Below, in pieces: positions 1-10,105 of a stretch of DNA of 64,000 nucleotides (position 1 is the stretch's first letter; each line of letters starts with the position of its first letter). Source of the stretch: Anadara kagoshimensis (lineage: Eukaryota; Mollusca; Bivalvia; Arcoida; Arcidae); NCBI GenBank assembly GCA_021292105.1, contig JACFYK010000028.1, positions 124,001 to 188,000 on the forward strand, given 5' to 3'. The position numbers were made by a program, and so were the translations under genes. The notes under the pieces are model-generated. The model did no database searches. It worked only from the letters and a program-made list of their open reading frames with translations, and was not told the origin of the DNA.

Positions 1-181
1 AGGGTTAGGGTTAGGGTTAGGGTTAGGGTTAGGGTTAGGGTTAGGGTTAGGGTTAGGGTTAGGGTTAGGGTTAGGGTTAGGGTTAGGGTTAGGGTTAGGG
101 TTAGGGTTAGGGTTAGGGTTAGGGTTAGGGTTAGGGTTAGGGTTAGGGTTAGGGTTAGGGTTAGGGTTAGGGTTAGGGTTA
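1..181 (+). repeat. Telomeric (TTAGGG)n array, window-edge fragment
   Basis: Uninterrupted TTAGGG repeats run from the first base to the TTA just before the A1 unit. The array is cut by the window edge, so its true length is unknown. The G-rich strand is the + strand, which is the wrong orientation for a left chromosome end, so this is an interstitial array seen in part. The exit phase (TTA followed by TGG) is the same as at the start of every other A unit. Confidence 0.97.
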
Positions 182-189
182 TGGTTGTG

Positions 190-430
190 TCTTGTTTGCA
201 ACTTAATCGGTCTTGTTTGCAACTTAATTCGTCTTGTTTGCAACTTAATTCTGTCTTGTTTGCAACTTAATTATTTTTGCAACTTAATTGTGATGTTTGC
301 AACTTAATTGTGATGTTTGCAACTTAAACTGTCATGTTTGCAACTTAAACTTTAATGTTTGCAACTTAAAAAAATTCATGTTTGCAACTTAATGCGATGT
401 TTGCAACTTAAATATTCATGTTTGCAACCT
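190..430 (+). repeat. Phased TTGCAACTTAA cluster of A1
   Basis: Eleven exact copies of TTGCAACTTAA start at 196, 217, 238, 260, 277, 297, 317, 338, 359, 382 and 401, and a twelfth decayed copy (TTGCAACCT) starts at 422. Start-to-start spacing is 17-23 bp and averages 20.5 bp. The bases between copies vary (TCTTG, TGATG, TCATG), so only the 11-base core is kept. All copies share one orientation. The cluster begins within 15 bp of the telomeric array. A protein-binding array is a reasonable guess, but no function is shown. Confidence 0.93.
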
Positions 431-1765
431 CGTAGACTTTGTACAGGGGCCATTTTTTAACCGGTATCGAGGCTTTGTGTGTATGTGTGTTTTGATTTGA
501 AATTAAATTTCTGTGAATTTCATGAAATTTGAACGATTATTTTTCAAAATATTTCATTTTTTTCAAAAAACAGACCTGTTTTCGAGTGTCATATTTGAAT
601 ATTTTTTTAGCTGTTTAACGACTATGTTTTTTAATCTAGCTAATATATGTCCAGGAATTTTAGCAGCGCCAGTTAGTTTCAGCTTAGAAGATTGAGAACA
701 CCGGAGGGGTTAGGTTTAAAAATAAGTTGCAAACATTTTTGTTGGCTGTGGTTAGAGAAAATTAAGTTGCAAAAATCACTGCAATTTTACAACTATTTTT
801 TTATCTATAAGAAGGGTTAAGAAAATTGTTTTTTGATGCTGTTCTACTGAAAAAATAACCGGTAAAAATATAAAGAAATTCTCGATAGCATGAATAAATC
901 GTCTAAAATTCTCAAAATAAAATTTATTTTGTATCTTAATTTCAACAGTAAAACTCATGCAATTGTTTCATGGATATTATCATCTACTTTTTAGTCGAGA
1001 TAGTACATGTCCCTTAATTTTTGTTAAAATACTTTATTTAATTATTGAAGCAAGAAAACAATAAAATAATTGTTATTTCAATTAAGTTGCATCACTTGTG
1101 GTTAGCTTGTGGTTAGCATGTAACACAATATGGGGTATGCATTTAATTGATAAAAAATGATTTTAAATGGCTTTAAGCGTTGATTTCACATTATTACGTT
1201 GTTGAATCTTATTTTAAGTAAGTTTAAATGCCTAATTCAAAAAATGTAAAATTCAATTTTTTCCAAGGTATACCCCTTATGGATTTTTTCGAGTCGAAAA
1301 TTTTTTCCCTCAAAACACTTCAAGATGAATATAATTTGAATCTAGGTCAAAAACTGAACCAGAAATGATATAATAGTAATGCTTTGAAGTAGTATAAAAA
1401 AATCTATAATCAAAATAATTAAAATAGTATAAGTTGCAAAAATGATCCGTCCGGGGTTAACGAATATCACACAAGAATGTAACATTTTTGTACAAAATAC
1501 TATTGTTAACTTCATCGTTGAATTGAAATGATGTTGTTAAACAAAAATCAATTTCATATTTCATCCTATATAATTTTTGCCGAACTAACCATATGCACTT
1601 CATGTTTGCAACTCACATTAAGTTTCAAAAATGAAGATTTTTATGGTTAGAATTTTTTTATATTAAATCATAAGTATGTACCCGGTAAAATGGTGTGGAA
1701 ACTGTCATTTATCCATATTTTCAGAAACCAATGACAAAATAGCTAATTTACCAATACTAAAAACG
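431..1765. other. A1 left AT-rich region, no gene seen
   Basis: This is unique-looking AT-rich DNA within the unit, full of stops in all frames. It holds several dispersed copies of the reverse motif AAGTTGCA with a following GGTTAG word (near 724, 1081 and 1431) and a palindrome-cored motif AAGGTATACCCCTTA at 1265-1279. The short frames at 513-695 and 776-958 recur identically in other A units only because the DNA recurs. I see no coding signature. Confidence 0.7.
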
Positions 1766-2016
1766 TTATACGCTATCTCCGTTATTAGACGAGATAGAGC
1801 GATTCTGATAGCATTTTCGTACTATGATTTTCAATGAAGATTCCGAATCTGTCAAGAGTTTCCAGATACCATGGATCATTTTTTACGTGCTTCCAGTGTC
1901 ACTTTAGTGATGAATCAAATGCAAATTATCGACAGTACAACATTGGGAGATTTTAAAATCGATGTTTACTATATCTCTTACATAATTTTATGTTTCGTTT
2001 TTGTTGTGTTGTGTGC
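1766..2016 (+). repeat. A1 internal block D, copy i
   Basis: The block begins TTATACGCTATCTCCG and contains the words GAGATAGAGC, CTGATAGCATTTTCGT and CTTTAGTGATGAAT. It is repeated, diverged, at 2482-2741, and the same block occurs in family B (near 13963). The 63-codon frame at 1871-2062 lies in it and is not credible as a gene, because the parallel copies do not keep it open. Confidence 0.8.
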
Positions 2017-2481
2017 AGGTATTTCTGACTGTTCTAAATACATTTATTTCAATATTAATTGAATATCCAATGCTTAGACTCAAGTGTAAATGCTTGTTTT
2101 GAAAACAAAGCGAATGAAAATTAGATTTTGTCAAAGGCATACCCTTACTTATATTTTGGCGTCGAAATTCTATTCACTTAAATCATTCTAAGATTAAAAA
2201 ATACAAAGAATAAGACTTAAATAAAAAAAGAATGGAAATAATTCATCAAAACCTAAAGTTGAATTATGTAAAGGAAGAATAAAAAATCAAAACATCGAGG
2301 AATAAATCAATAAAGAAATAAAACTATACATCAATAATAAATCGAAATCAATTAATGGAAAACAAACAAATAGAGAAATAATGGGAAATCATTACATAAA
2401 TAAATCAATCGAACAATAAATATTAAAAGAATTAAAAAATCAGTATATAAGGAATAAATAAAAAAACAATTTAGAATTAAG
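2017..2481. other. A1 A-rich spacer between block D copies
   Basis: Low-complexity A-rich DNA with AATAAATCAAT-type words, resembling early or decayed satellite. It carries a variant of the AAGGTATACC motif near 2134 (AAGGCATACCCTTA). No gene is seen. Confidence 0.65.
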
Positions 2482-2741
2482 TTATACGTTATCTCCAGTA
2501 TTAGACGAGATAGAGCAATTCTGATAGCATTTTCGTGCTAAGATTTCAATGAAAATTTTGAATCTATCAAACGTTTCCAAATACATATAATTATTTGGAC
2601 GTCTTTCTTGTGTCTCTTTAGTGATGAATACAATGCAAATTGTCGACAGTACAACGTTTAGAGATTGATAATCACTGTTCACTATATCTCTTACCATGTA
2701 ATATGTTTTATGTTTCTGGATTATTGTATTGTGTATTTCGG
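2482..2741 (+). repeat. A1 internal block D, copy ii
   Basis: A diverged second copy of the block at 1766-2016, starting TTATACGTTATCTCCA and sharing GAGATAGAGC, GATAGCATTTTCGTGCT and CTTTAGTGATGAAT in the same order. It runs directly into the first copy of the P module. Confidence 0.8.
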
Positions 2742-3354
2742 TAATACAGGGATAATCGTATTAATTCTGGTGTTATTACAGAGTCTGCAAGAATCAAATT
2801 AAGCAAATTACAGTATTGTAGAATGAAGATTTGTGTTGTTAAAATACTAACCACTACAGCCTCATTTCTGCAACTTATATAACCCACATTAAGTTGCAAA
2901 CAGGATGTATTAGGGGTTAGATTTGGAATGACTAACTTTGCATGATTTGATTATTTTCCAAATGCATGTAAATATGATTCGGTTGAAGTATTCAATAATA
3001 GAAAATAAATCATTATGACATGACTATTTAACAGAAAATATCTAACCACGGATTTTATCATGTTTACATCTTAATCTTAGATTATGTTGCAAAATGACTA
3101 TTCCAGGGTTAATATTTTACTTTGGTTTTATACCTTAATATACATCTATTTCATGTTAATATTGTCTGTACGAATAAATCTATTACAGATATAAATTAAA
3201 ATCGTTTCTTACCTGTGAATTTAAATATATATTTGCTAACCCTATGATTGCGTTTTTTGCAACATAATTTGAATTAAGTTGCAATAATGAAGGCCTTGTG
3301 GTTAGATTTTTTTATCCAACATCTTTCACTAAGCAATGAGTACATGAATCGATA
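2653..3354 (+). repeat. A1 module P, copy 1
   Basis: About 0.7 kb starting at ACGTTTAGAGATTGATAATC. It is repeated at about 4692 and 5640 with modest divergence (for example TATAACCCACATT here against TATCACCCAAATT in the other two). It contains three composite motifs of AAGTTGCAA followed by GGGGTTAG, AGGGTTAA or GTGGTTAG, at about 2890-2920, 3082-3112 and 3272-3305. The small minus-strand frame in it (63 codons) is repeated in every copy with no other support. Confidence 0.88.
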
Positions 3355-4599
3355 ACAAAATAAATAAATAAATCAATCAATAAATCAATAATCAATCAAT
3401 AAGAAATGGATGATTAATAAAAAATTAATCAATGAAAATTAAGGAGTAATAATGGAAAAAACAATACATGAATCAATATATCAACCAACCCATAAATCAA
3501 TCAATCAATCAATCAATCAGTAAATAAATTAAATCCATCAATATATGAATCAATCAGACAATCGATAATTCAATCAGCGAATGAATAAAAAAATACATCA
3601 ATCAATAAACCAACTAATTAATCAACCAATCAGTCAATCAGTCAATCAATCAGTCAATCAATCAATCAATCAATCAATCAATTAATTATTCAAACAATCA
3701 ATCAATCAATCAATTAATCAATCAATCAGTTTGTAATAACAATTAAATCATTTAAACAATCAATCAGACAATCGATAATTCAACCAATCAATCAATCAAT
3801 CAACTAATTAATCAATCAATCAGTACATAAATTAAATCCATCAATATATGATTCAATTAAACAATCAATAATTCAATCAGCGAATGAATCAATAGATACA
3901 TCAATCAATAAACCAACTAACTAATCAACGAATCAATCAATCAGTCAATCAATCAATCAAAAAGAAATCAATCCTTAATAAAAAATCAATTAATAAAAAA
4001 CAAAGGGAAATGGAAAATCAATAAATCAATCAATTAATCAACAAACCAATCATTCAATGAATCAATCAAAAAATAAGAATCAATCAATCAACCAATCAAT
4101 CAGTTAATTAGAAAATCAATCGACAAATCAATCAATAAATATATCAATCTATGAATCAACTAATCAATCAATTAATCAATCAATCAGAACATTCAATCGA
4201 TCAATCAGCCAATCAATCACCATCGACGAATCAATCAATCTATCAGCAAATAGATTAATTACTCATTGAATCAAATCAACCATTCAGTCAATCAATCAAT
4301 AAACATATCAATCAATTAATCAGTAAATCAATCAACCAACGAATTAGTCAATAACTCAATCAATAAACCAATCAATTAATAGGTCAATCAGGAAATCAAT
4401 CAATCAGTCAATAAATATAATAAATATATTAATAATTATATAAATGAATCAATCAATTAAACAATTAATTAATAAAGAAATTAATTAATAAATCAATAAA
4501 TCAATAGATCAATAAATACATAGAATAAATGAAGAATGAAAATAAATATATAAAAAATTCAGAAGAATAATGGAAAATCAATATATAAAACAATAAATA
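3355..4599 (+). repeat. A1 (AATC)n/(AAAT)n satellite, tract 1
   Basis: Tetranucleotide satellite dominated by AATC and AAAT units with variant words. A higher-order period is visible: the word group ATTAAATCCATCAATATATG, then AGACAATCGATAATTC, then TCAGCGAATGAAT recurs near 3530 and 3830. The + strand is very poor in G. No gene. Confidence 0.93.
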
Positions 4600-5547
4600 A
4601 AATGAATAAATAAATAAAAAAATACATAAATCAAATAAATAGATAGATAACTAACCCTAATCAATCAATCAATCGGTATATAAACAAATATCAAAACGTT
4701 TAGAGATTGATAATCACTGTTCACTATATCTCTTACCATGTAATATGTTTTATGTTTTTTGATTGTTGTATTGTGTATTTTGGTAATACAGGGATAATGT
4801 TCTTAAGTCTGGTGTTATTACCGAGTCTGCAAGAATCAAATTAAGTAAATTACAGTATTGTAGAATGAAGATTTGTGTTGTTAAAATACTAACCACTACA
4901 GCCTCATTTCTGCAACTTATATCACCCAAATTAAGTTGCAAACAGGATGTATTAGGGGTTAGATTTGAAATGACTTAACTTTGCATGATTTGATGATTTT
5001 CCAGATACATGTAAATATGATTCGGTTGAAGTATTCAGTAATAGAAAAAAAATCATTATGTCATGACTATTTAACAGAAAATATCTAACCACGGATTTTA
5101 TCATGTTTACATCTTAATCTTAGAATATGTTGCAAAAATGACTATTCCAGGGTTAATATTTTACTTTGGTTTTATACCTTAATATACATCTATTTCATGT
5201 TAATATTGTTTGTACGAAAAAATCTATTACAGATGTAAATTAAAATCGTTTCTTACCTATGAAAATAATATATATTTGCTAACCCTATGATTGCCTTTTT
5301 TGCAACATAATTTGAATTAAGTTGCAATAATGAAGGCCTTGTGGTTAGTTTTTTTTATCCAACATCTTTCACTAAGCAATGAATAAATGAATCGATAACA
5401 AAATAAATGATTCAATCAATCAATAAATCAATAATCAATCCAAAAAAAATCAATCATTAATAAAAAATTAATAAATGAAAATAAAGGAGTAATAATGGAA
5501 AACTCATACATGAATCAATAAATCAAACAACCCATAAATCAATCAAT
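4600..5547 (+). repeat. A1 948-bp tandem repeat, first copy (module P copy 2)
   Basis: Starts TGAATAAATAAATAAAAAAA, contains module P from about 4692, and ends in a short (AATC)n stretch. It is followed directly by a nearly identical copy; corresponding points lie 948 bp apart (for example 4750 and 5698). The satellite here is only about 150 bp, so this copy of the P-plus-satellite module is shortened compared with the copies on either side. Confidence 0.92.
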
Positions 5548-6354
5548 CAATGAATAAATAAATAAAAAAATACATAAATCAAATAAATAGATAGATAACT
5601 AACCCTAATCAATCAATCAATCGGTATATAAACAAATATCAAAACGTTTAGAGATTGATAATCACTGTTCACTATATCTCTTACCATGTAATATGTTTTA
5701 TGTTTTTTGATTGTTGTATTGTGTATTTTGGTAATACAGGGATAATGTTCTTAAGTCTGGTGTTATTACCGAGTCTGCAAGAATCAAATTAAGTAAATTA
5801 CAGTATTGTAGAATGAAGATTTGTGTTGTTAAAATACTAACCACTACAGCCTCATTTCTGCAACTTATATCACCCAAATTAAGTTGCAAACAGGATGTAT
5901 TAGGGGTTAGATTTGAAATGACTTAACTTTGCATGATTTGATGATTTTCCAGATACATGTAAATATGATTCGGTTGAAGTATTCAGTAATAGAAAAAAAA
6001 TCATTATGTCATGACTATTTAACAGAAAATATCTAACCACGGATTTTATCATGTTTACATCTTAATCTTAGAATATGTTGCAAAAATGACTATTCCAGGG
6101 TTAATATTTTACTTTGGTTTTATACCTTAATATACATCTATTTCATGTTAATATTGTTTGTACGAAAAAATCTATTACAGATGTAAATTAAAATCGTTTC
6201 TTACCTATGAAAATAAATATATATTTGCTAACCCTATGATTGCCTTTTTTGCAACATAATTTGAATTAAGTTGCAATAATGAAGGCCTTGTGGTTAGTTT
6301 TTTTTATCCAACATCTTTCACTAAGCAATGAATAAATGAATCGATAACAAAATA
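5548..6354 (+). repeat. A1 948-bp tandem repeat, second copy (module P copy 3)
   Basis: Near-identical to 4600-5547, with only scattered differences (one extra A near 6215). It leads into the second long satellite tract. Its similarity to the preceding copy is much higher than to module P copy 1, so this duplication is younger. Confidence 0.92.
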
Positions 6355-6485
6355 AATGATTCAATCAATCAATAAATCAATAATCAATCCAAAAAAAATC
6401 AATCATTAATAAAAAATTAATAAATGAAAATAAAGGAGTAATAATGGAAAACTCATACATGAATCAATAAATCAAACAACCCATA

Positions 6486-6544
<59 letters not shown>

Positions 6545-6775
6545 TAAATCCATCAATATATGAATCAATCAGACAATTGATAATTTAATCAGCGAATGAA
6601 TCAATTAATACATCAATCAATAAACCAACTAATAAATCAATAAATCAGTCAATCAATCAATAAAACAATTAGTAAAACAAATTAAATCCTTTGATCAATC
6701 AATCAGACAATCTTTATTTCAACCAACCCATAAATCAATGAATCAATAGATAATCAAATAAATAATAATAAAAAA

Positions 6776-6806
<31 letters not shown>

Positions 6807-7609
6807 ATCAATCAATCAATCAATCAATCATCAATCAATCAACCAATAAATCAATCAATAACCATCCAATCAGTCAATCAATCACTCAATATATAATTAA
6901 ATAAATAATAAATAAAGGAATCAATCAATCAATCAATCATTCAATCAACCACCTATTAATCAATCAATCAATCAATCAATTAATTAACCAACACATATAA
7001 CAATCAATCAATCAATCAATTAACTTATCAATCAATCAATAATCATCCAATCAGTCAATCAATCAGTCAATCAATCAATACATCAATCAGTCAATCAATC
7101 AATCAATCAACCAGTCACTCCACAATAATCAATCAATCAATCAATCAACCAATCAGTCAATCAGCAAATCAATCAGCAAATCAATCAATCGATACATCAA
7201 TCTATAAATCAATTAGACAATCAATCAATCAACCAATCAGTCAATCAGAAAAAAATCAATCCATCAATCAGCCAATCAATCCCTATCGACGAATCAATCA
7301 ATAAATCTATCAGCAAATAGATTAATCACTTAATGAATCAAATCAAACATTCAATCAATCAATCAATTAACCTATCAATCAATTAATCAATCAACTAGCG
7401 AATAACTCAATAAATCAATCAAAAAAACCAATCAATCAATTGGTCAATCAGGAAATTTATCAATCAATCAATCAATCAATCAATCATCAATCAATCAATC
7501 AATCGATCAATCAATCGGTATATAAACAAATAATTAAAATGAAATTAGTCAAAAAAGAATGGAAAATAAGTATAATAAATCAATCAATACATCAATAAAT
7601 AAATAAATA

Positions 7610-7642
<33 letters not shown>

Positions 7643-7975
7643 GTATATAAACAAATAATTAAAATGAAATAAGTCAAGAAGAATGGAAAATAAGTATAAT
7701 AAATCAATAAATACATTAATAAATCAATAAATATATAGAATAAGACCTAAAAACGAAGAATTGAAATAAATCAGTAACAAATTAAATAGAATTAGGTGAA
7801 AGATTAATTGAAAAACGAGTAAATGAATAAAAAAATGAACAAATCAATCAATAAATCAATAAATATATCAATAAATATATCAATAGATATCTAGAATGAG
7901 ACCCAAATAATAAAGAATTGAAAAAAATAAGTATATAAATCAATAAATCCATAATCAATCAATCAAATAACAAGG
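6355..7975 (+). repeat. A1 (AATC)n/(AAAT)n satellite, tract 2
   Basis: A second satellite tract sharing long-range word order with tract 1 (the AGATTAATCACTTAATGAAT-type word occurs near 4250 and 7318). It includes pure (AAAT)n near 6775-6810 and two copies of a segment starting CGGTATATAAACAAATAATT (about 7515 and 7642). No gene. Confidence 0.92.
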
Positions 7976-8830
7976 TATTTTAATTTTCGTTAAAGAATTT
8001 CTCTAGGTGATATGTTCTTAATTAGGTTGCAAACATGACATTGTCGGGGTTAAGATTTTAATTGTCTATCCGAAGTTAATGGGACAACGTAATTAGGCTA
8101 CAATGTAGAGTACTATACATGCTTTTTAGAAAAAACATAATTTTCTTTTATAACTGGCTTTTTGCCATATAACTCTAGCTTAACCTAAGGTCTACCCCTT
8201 TATGTATATTAAGTTGCAAAAATGACATGGAATTGAGAGCTAACCCTAAGCCTATCAAAAAGGTTATTCTGTAATAACTTTTATTCTTAATTATAGTATA
8301 AGTGATATGTTGCTTAGAAACAAAAAGTATTGTGCGATAATTTAAATCAAACATATAACCCTAGGCTATAAATCTTTTTTTATGATTAAGTTGCAAAATG
8401 AAAGGCAATGGTTAGATGTTTTATAACTCTCCAAAGGCAAAATCTAAATATTTTTTTAAATTTTATTATAGTGTATAATATGTTGTTGATATATATATAA
8501 ACTTAGGTTTGATAATCCAACTTTACAATATATTGCTAGCCTAAACATGGGCAGACTGGCCGATTTTGTCATGTTTGCAACTTAAACAGAAAATATAAAG
8601 GCTAGGGTTCGTATGTTAGCGTCAAAAATAGGTATTGATTTTATGCATTTCTGAAATGCCTTTGTGTGTTCTTTAATCCAACAAAACGCCTAAGGTATAC
8701 CATTAAAAATGACAGAGAAAACTGACATCAAACTTCTGTGTTTTTGGTCATTTTTCGTTATGTTTGCAACGTAATTCACATATGGTGAAAATGAATAGGG
8801 GGTTCACTGTAAATAGAGATATCTGCGCGA
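7976..8830. other. A1 right region, homologous to B
   Basis: AT-rich DNA resuming homology with family B (compare 8021-8140 with 15240-15360). It carries composite motifs at 8021-8053, about 8208 and about 8383, a forward TTGCAACTTAA at about 8576, and TTGCAACGTAA near 8765. Words such as AGGTCTACCCCTTTATG are shared with B. No gene is seen. Confidence 0.7.
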
Positions 8831-9369
8831 AGGTATAAGCGAGACCTTAGCCGTTTTGCATGCCGTTAGTAGACAAAATTTGGCAACTTTTCATGTATAG
8901 AGGGTTAGGTTGCCAAGATTTTTTGATACTTTTTTAAGTCGCCAAAATTTTTTTTACAAAAAATGTCAACCCCAAGACGAACTCATTTTCTGGGGGATAT
9001 ACCCCACTTGAGGACTTTTTTTCAGAAGCCGTTTTTTGAGCTTTTTAACGCATTGGAGGGTTAGAAAACGCAACAGAACCATAAATAACCATCCTAACCC
9101 CTGATTGAACGCCGTTTAAACGTCTTTAACCCCTGACAAATAGCGGAGATAGCATTAAGTTGCATACAAGACATGCTTTTTTGAACTTTTTAAAAGAAAA
9201 AAGTGAAAACGATAAGAAAACTTAACCCCCTGTTGGCACATTGTATATACATACTTAGAACTACTTATAGCACATTATGTCATGTTAAAATCCTTTATAA
9301 TATCTGAGATAGATCTTTGCAAAATCGATTAAGTTGCAAAAATGACCTAACCACGGTTCACAACGCTAA
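8831..9369 (+). repeat. A1 right-end domain shared with family B
   Basis: This is the most strongly shared A/B segment. It includes a 29-base stretch at 9023-9051 that is identical to 16599-16627 in B1 (core CAGAAGCCGTTTTTTGAG), the words GGAGGGTTAGAAAA and CTAACCCCTGATTGAACGCC, and the terminal TTAAGTTGCAAAAATGACC. It ends CACAACGCTAA directly against TTAGGG. Confidence 0.85.
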
Positions 9370-10064
9370 TTAGGGTTAGGGTTAGGGTTAGTTAGGGTTA
9401 GGGTTAGGGTTAGGGTTAGGGTTAGGGTTAGGGTTAGGGTTAGGGTTAGGGTTAGGGTTAGGGTTAGGGTTAGGGTTAGGGTTAGGGTTAGGGTTAGGGT
9501 TAGGGTTAGGGTTAGGGTTAGGGTTAGGGTTAGGGTTAGGGTTAGGGTTAGGGTTAGGGTTAGGGTTAGGGTTAGGGTTAGGGTTAGGGTTAGGGTTAGG
9601 GTTAGGGTTAGGGTTAGGTTAGGGTTAGGGTTAGGGTTAGGGTTAGGGTTAGGTTAGGGTTAGGGTTAGGTTAGGGTTAGGGTTAGGGTTAGGGTTAGGG
9701 TTAGGGTTAGGGTTAGGTTAGGGTTAGGGTTAGGGTTAGGGTTAGGGTTAGGGTTAGGGTTAGGGTTAGGGTTAGGGTGGTTAGGGTTAGGGTTAGGGTT
9801 AGGGTTAGGGTTAGGTTAGGGTTAGGGTTAGGGTTAGGGTTAGGGTTAGGGTTAGGGTTAGGGTTAGGGTTAGGGTTAGGGTTAGGGTTAGGGTTAGGGT
9901 TAGGGTTAGGGTTAGGGTTAGGGTTAGGGTTAGGGTTAGGGTTAGGGTTAGGGTTAGGGTTAGGGTTAGGGTTAGGGTTAGGGTTAGGGTTAGGGTTAGG
10001 GTTAGGTTAGGGTAGGGTTAGGGTTAGGGTTAGGGTTAGGTTAGGGTTAGGGTTAGGGTTAGGG

Positions 10065-10105
<41 letters not shown>

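Larger units (their letters stand above)
182..9369 (+). repeat. Subtelomeric unit A1 (family A, complete, about 9.19 kb)
   Basis: This is the first complete family A unit. It starts with TGGTTGTG after the telomeric TTA and ends with CACAACGCTAA before the next TTAGGG. In order it contains the TTGCAACTTAA cluster, an AT-rich left region, two copies of a 250-bp block, three copies of a longer module separated by (AATC)n satellite, and the right region with its conserved end. It has no frame longer than about 70 codons and no RNA gene that I can recognise. At several substitution sites (for example G at 8302, where A2, A3 and A4 have C) it differs from the other three A copies, which makes it the outlier of the family. 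Confidence 0.95.

Noticed and set aside
1-181. True left chromosome end
   Set aside because: A left end would read CCCTAA on the + strand. Here it reads TTAGGG, so the array is interstitial or the window starts within an array.
190-430. CRISPR-like array of short repeats with spacers
   Set aside because: Core repeats are only 11 bases with linkers of 6-12 bases, the linkers are related to one another, there are no cas genes, and the setting is eukaryotic.
513-695. 60-codon frame repeated in A1 and A2 (also 17400-17582)
   Set aside because: It is present twice only because the DNA is duplicated. A3 and A4 carry small losses that break it, and no family or motif is recognisable.
2708-2899. 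63-codon minus-strand frame repeated in all module P copies
   Set aside because: Repetition follows from module duplication. Length changes by frameshift in A4 (to 91 codons), and there is no recognisable domain, start context or neighbour.
4785-4800. Homing-endonuclease-like site (ACAGGGATAAT resembling part of the I-SceI site)
   Set aside because: Only a partial match to an 18-base site, with no endonuclease gene in the window.
182-9369. Classical DNA transposon or retroelement
   Set aside because: The inverted termini are only about 11 bp, no transposase or reverse transcriptase frame exists, and no target duplication other than telomeric repeat can be seen. The termini are kept as a finding, but the class is not assigned.
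8831-9369. tRNA or rRNA genes, or a promoter in the richer right-end domain
   Set aside because: I found no cloverleaf, rRNA core or clear promoter element. Conservation alone does not support such a call.
9777-10010. 77-codon frame of alternating residues
   Set aside because: Direct translation of TTAGGG repeats.
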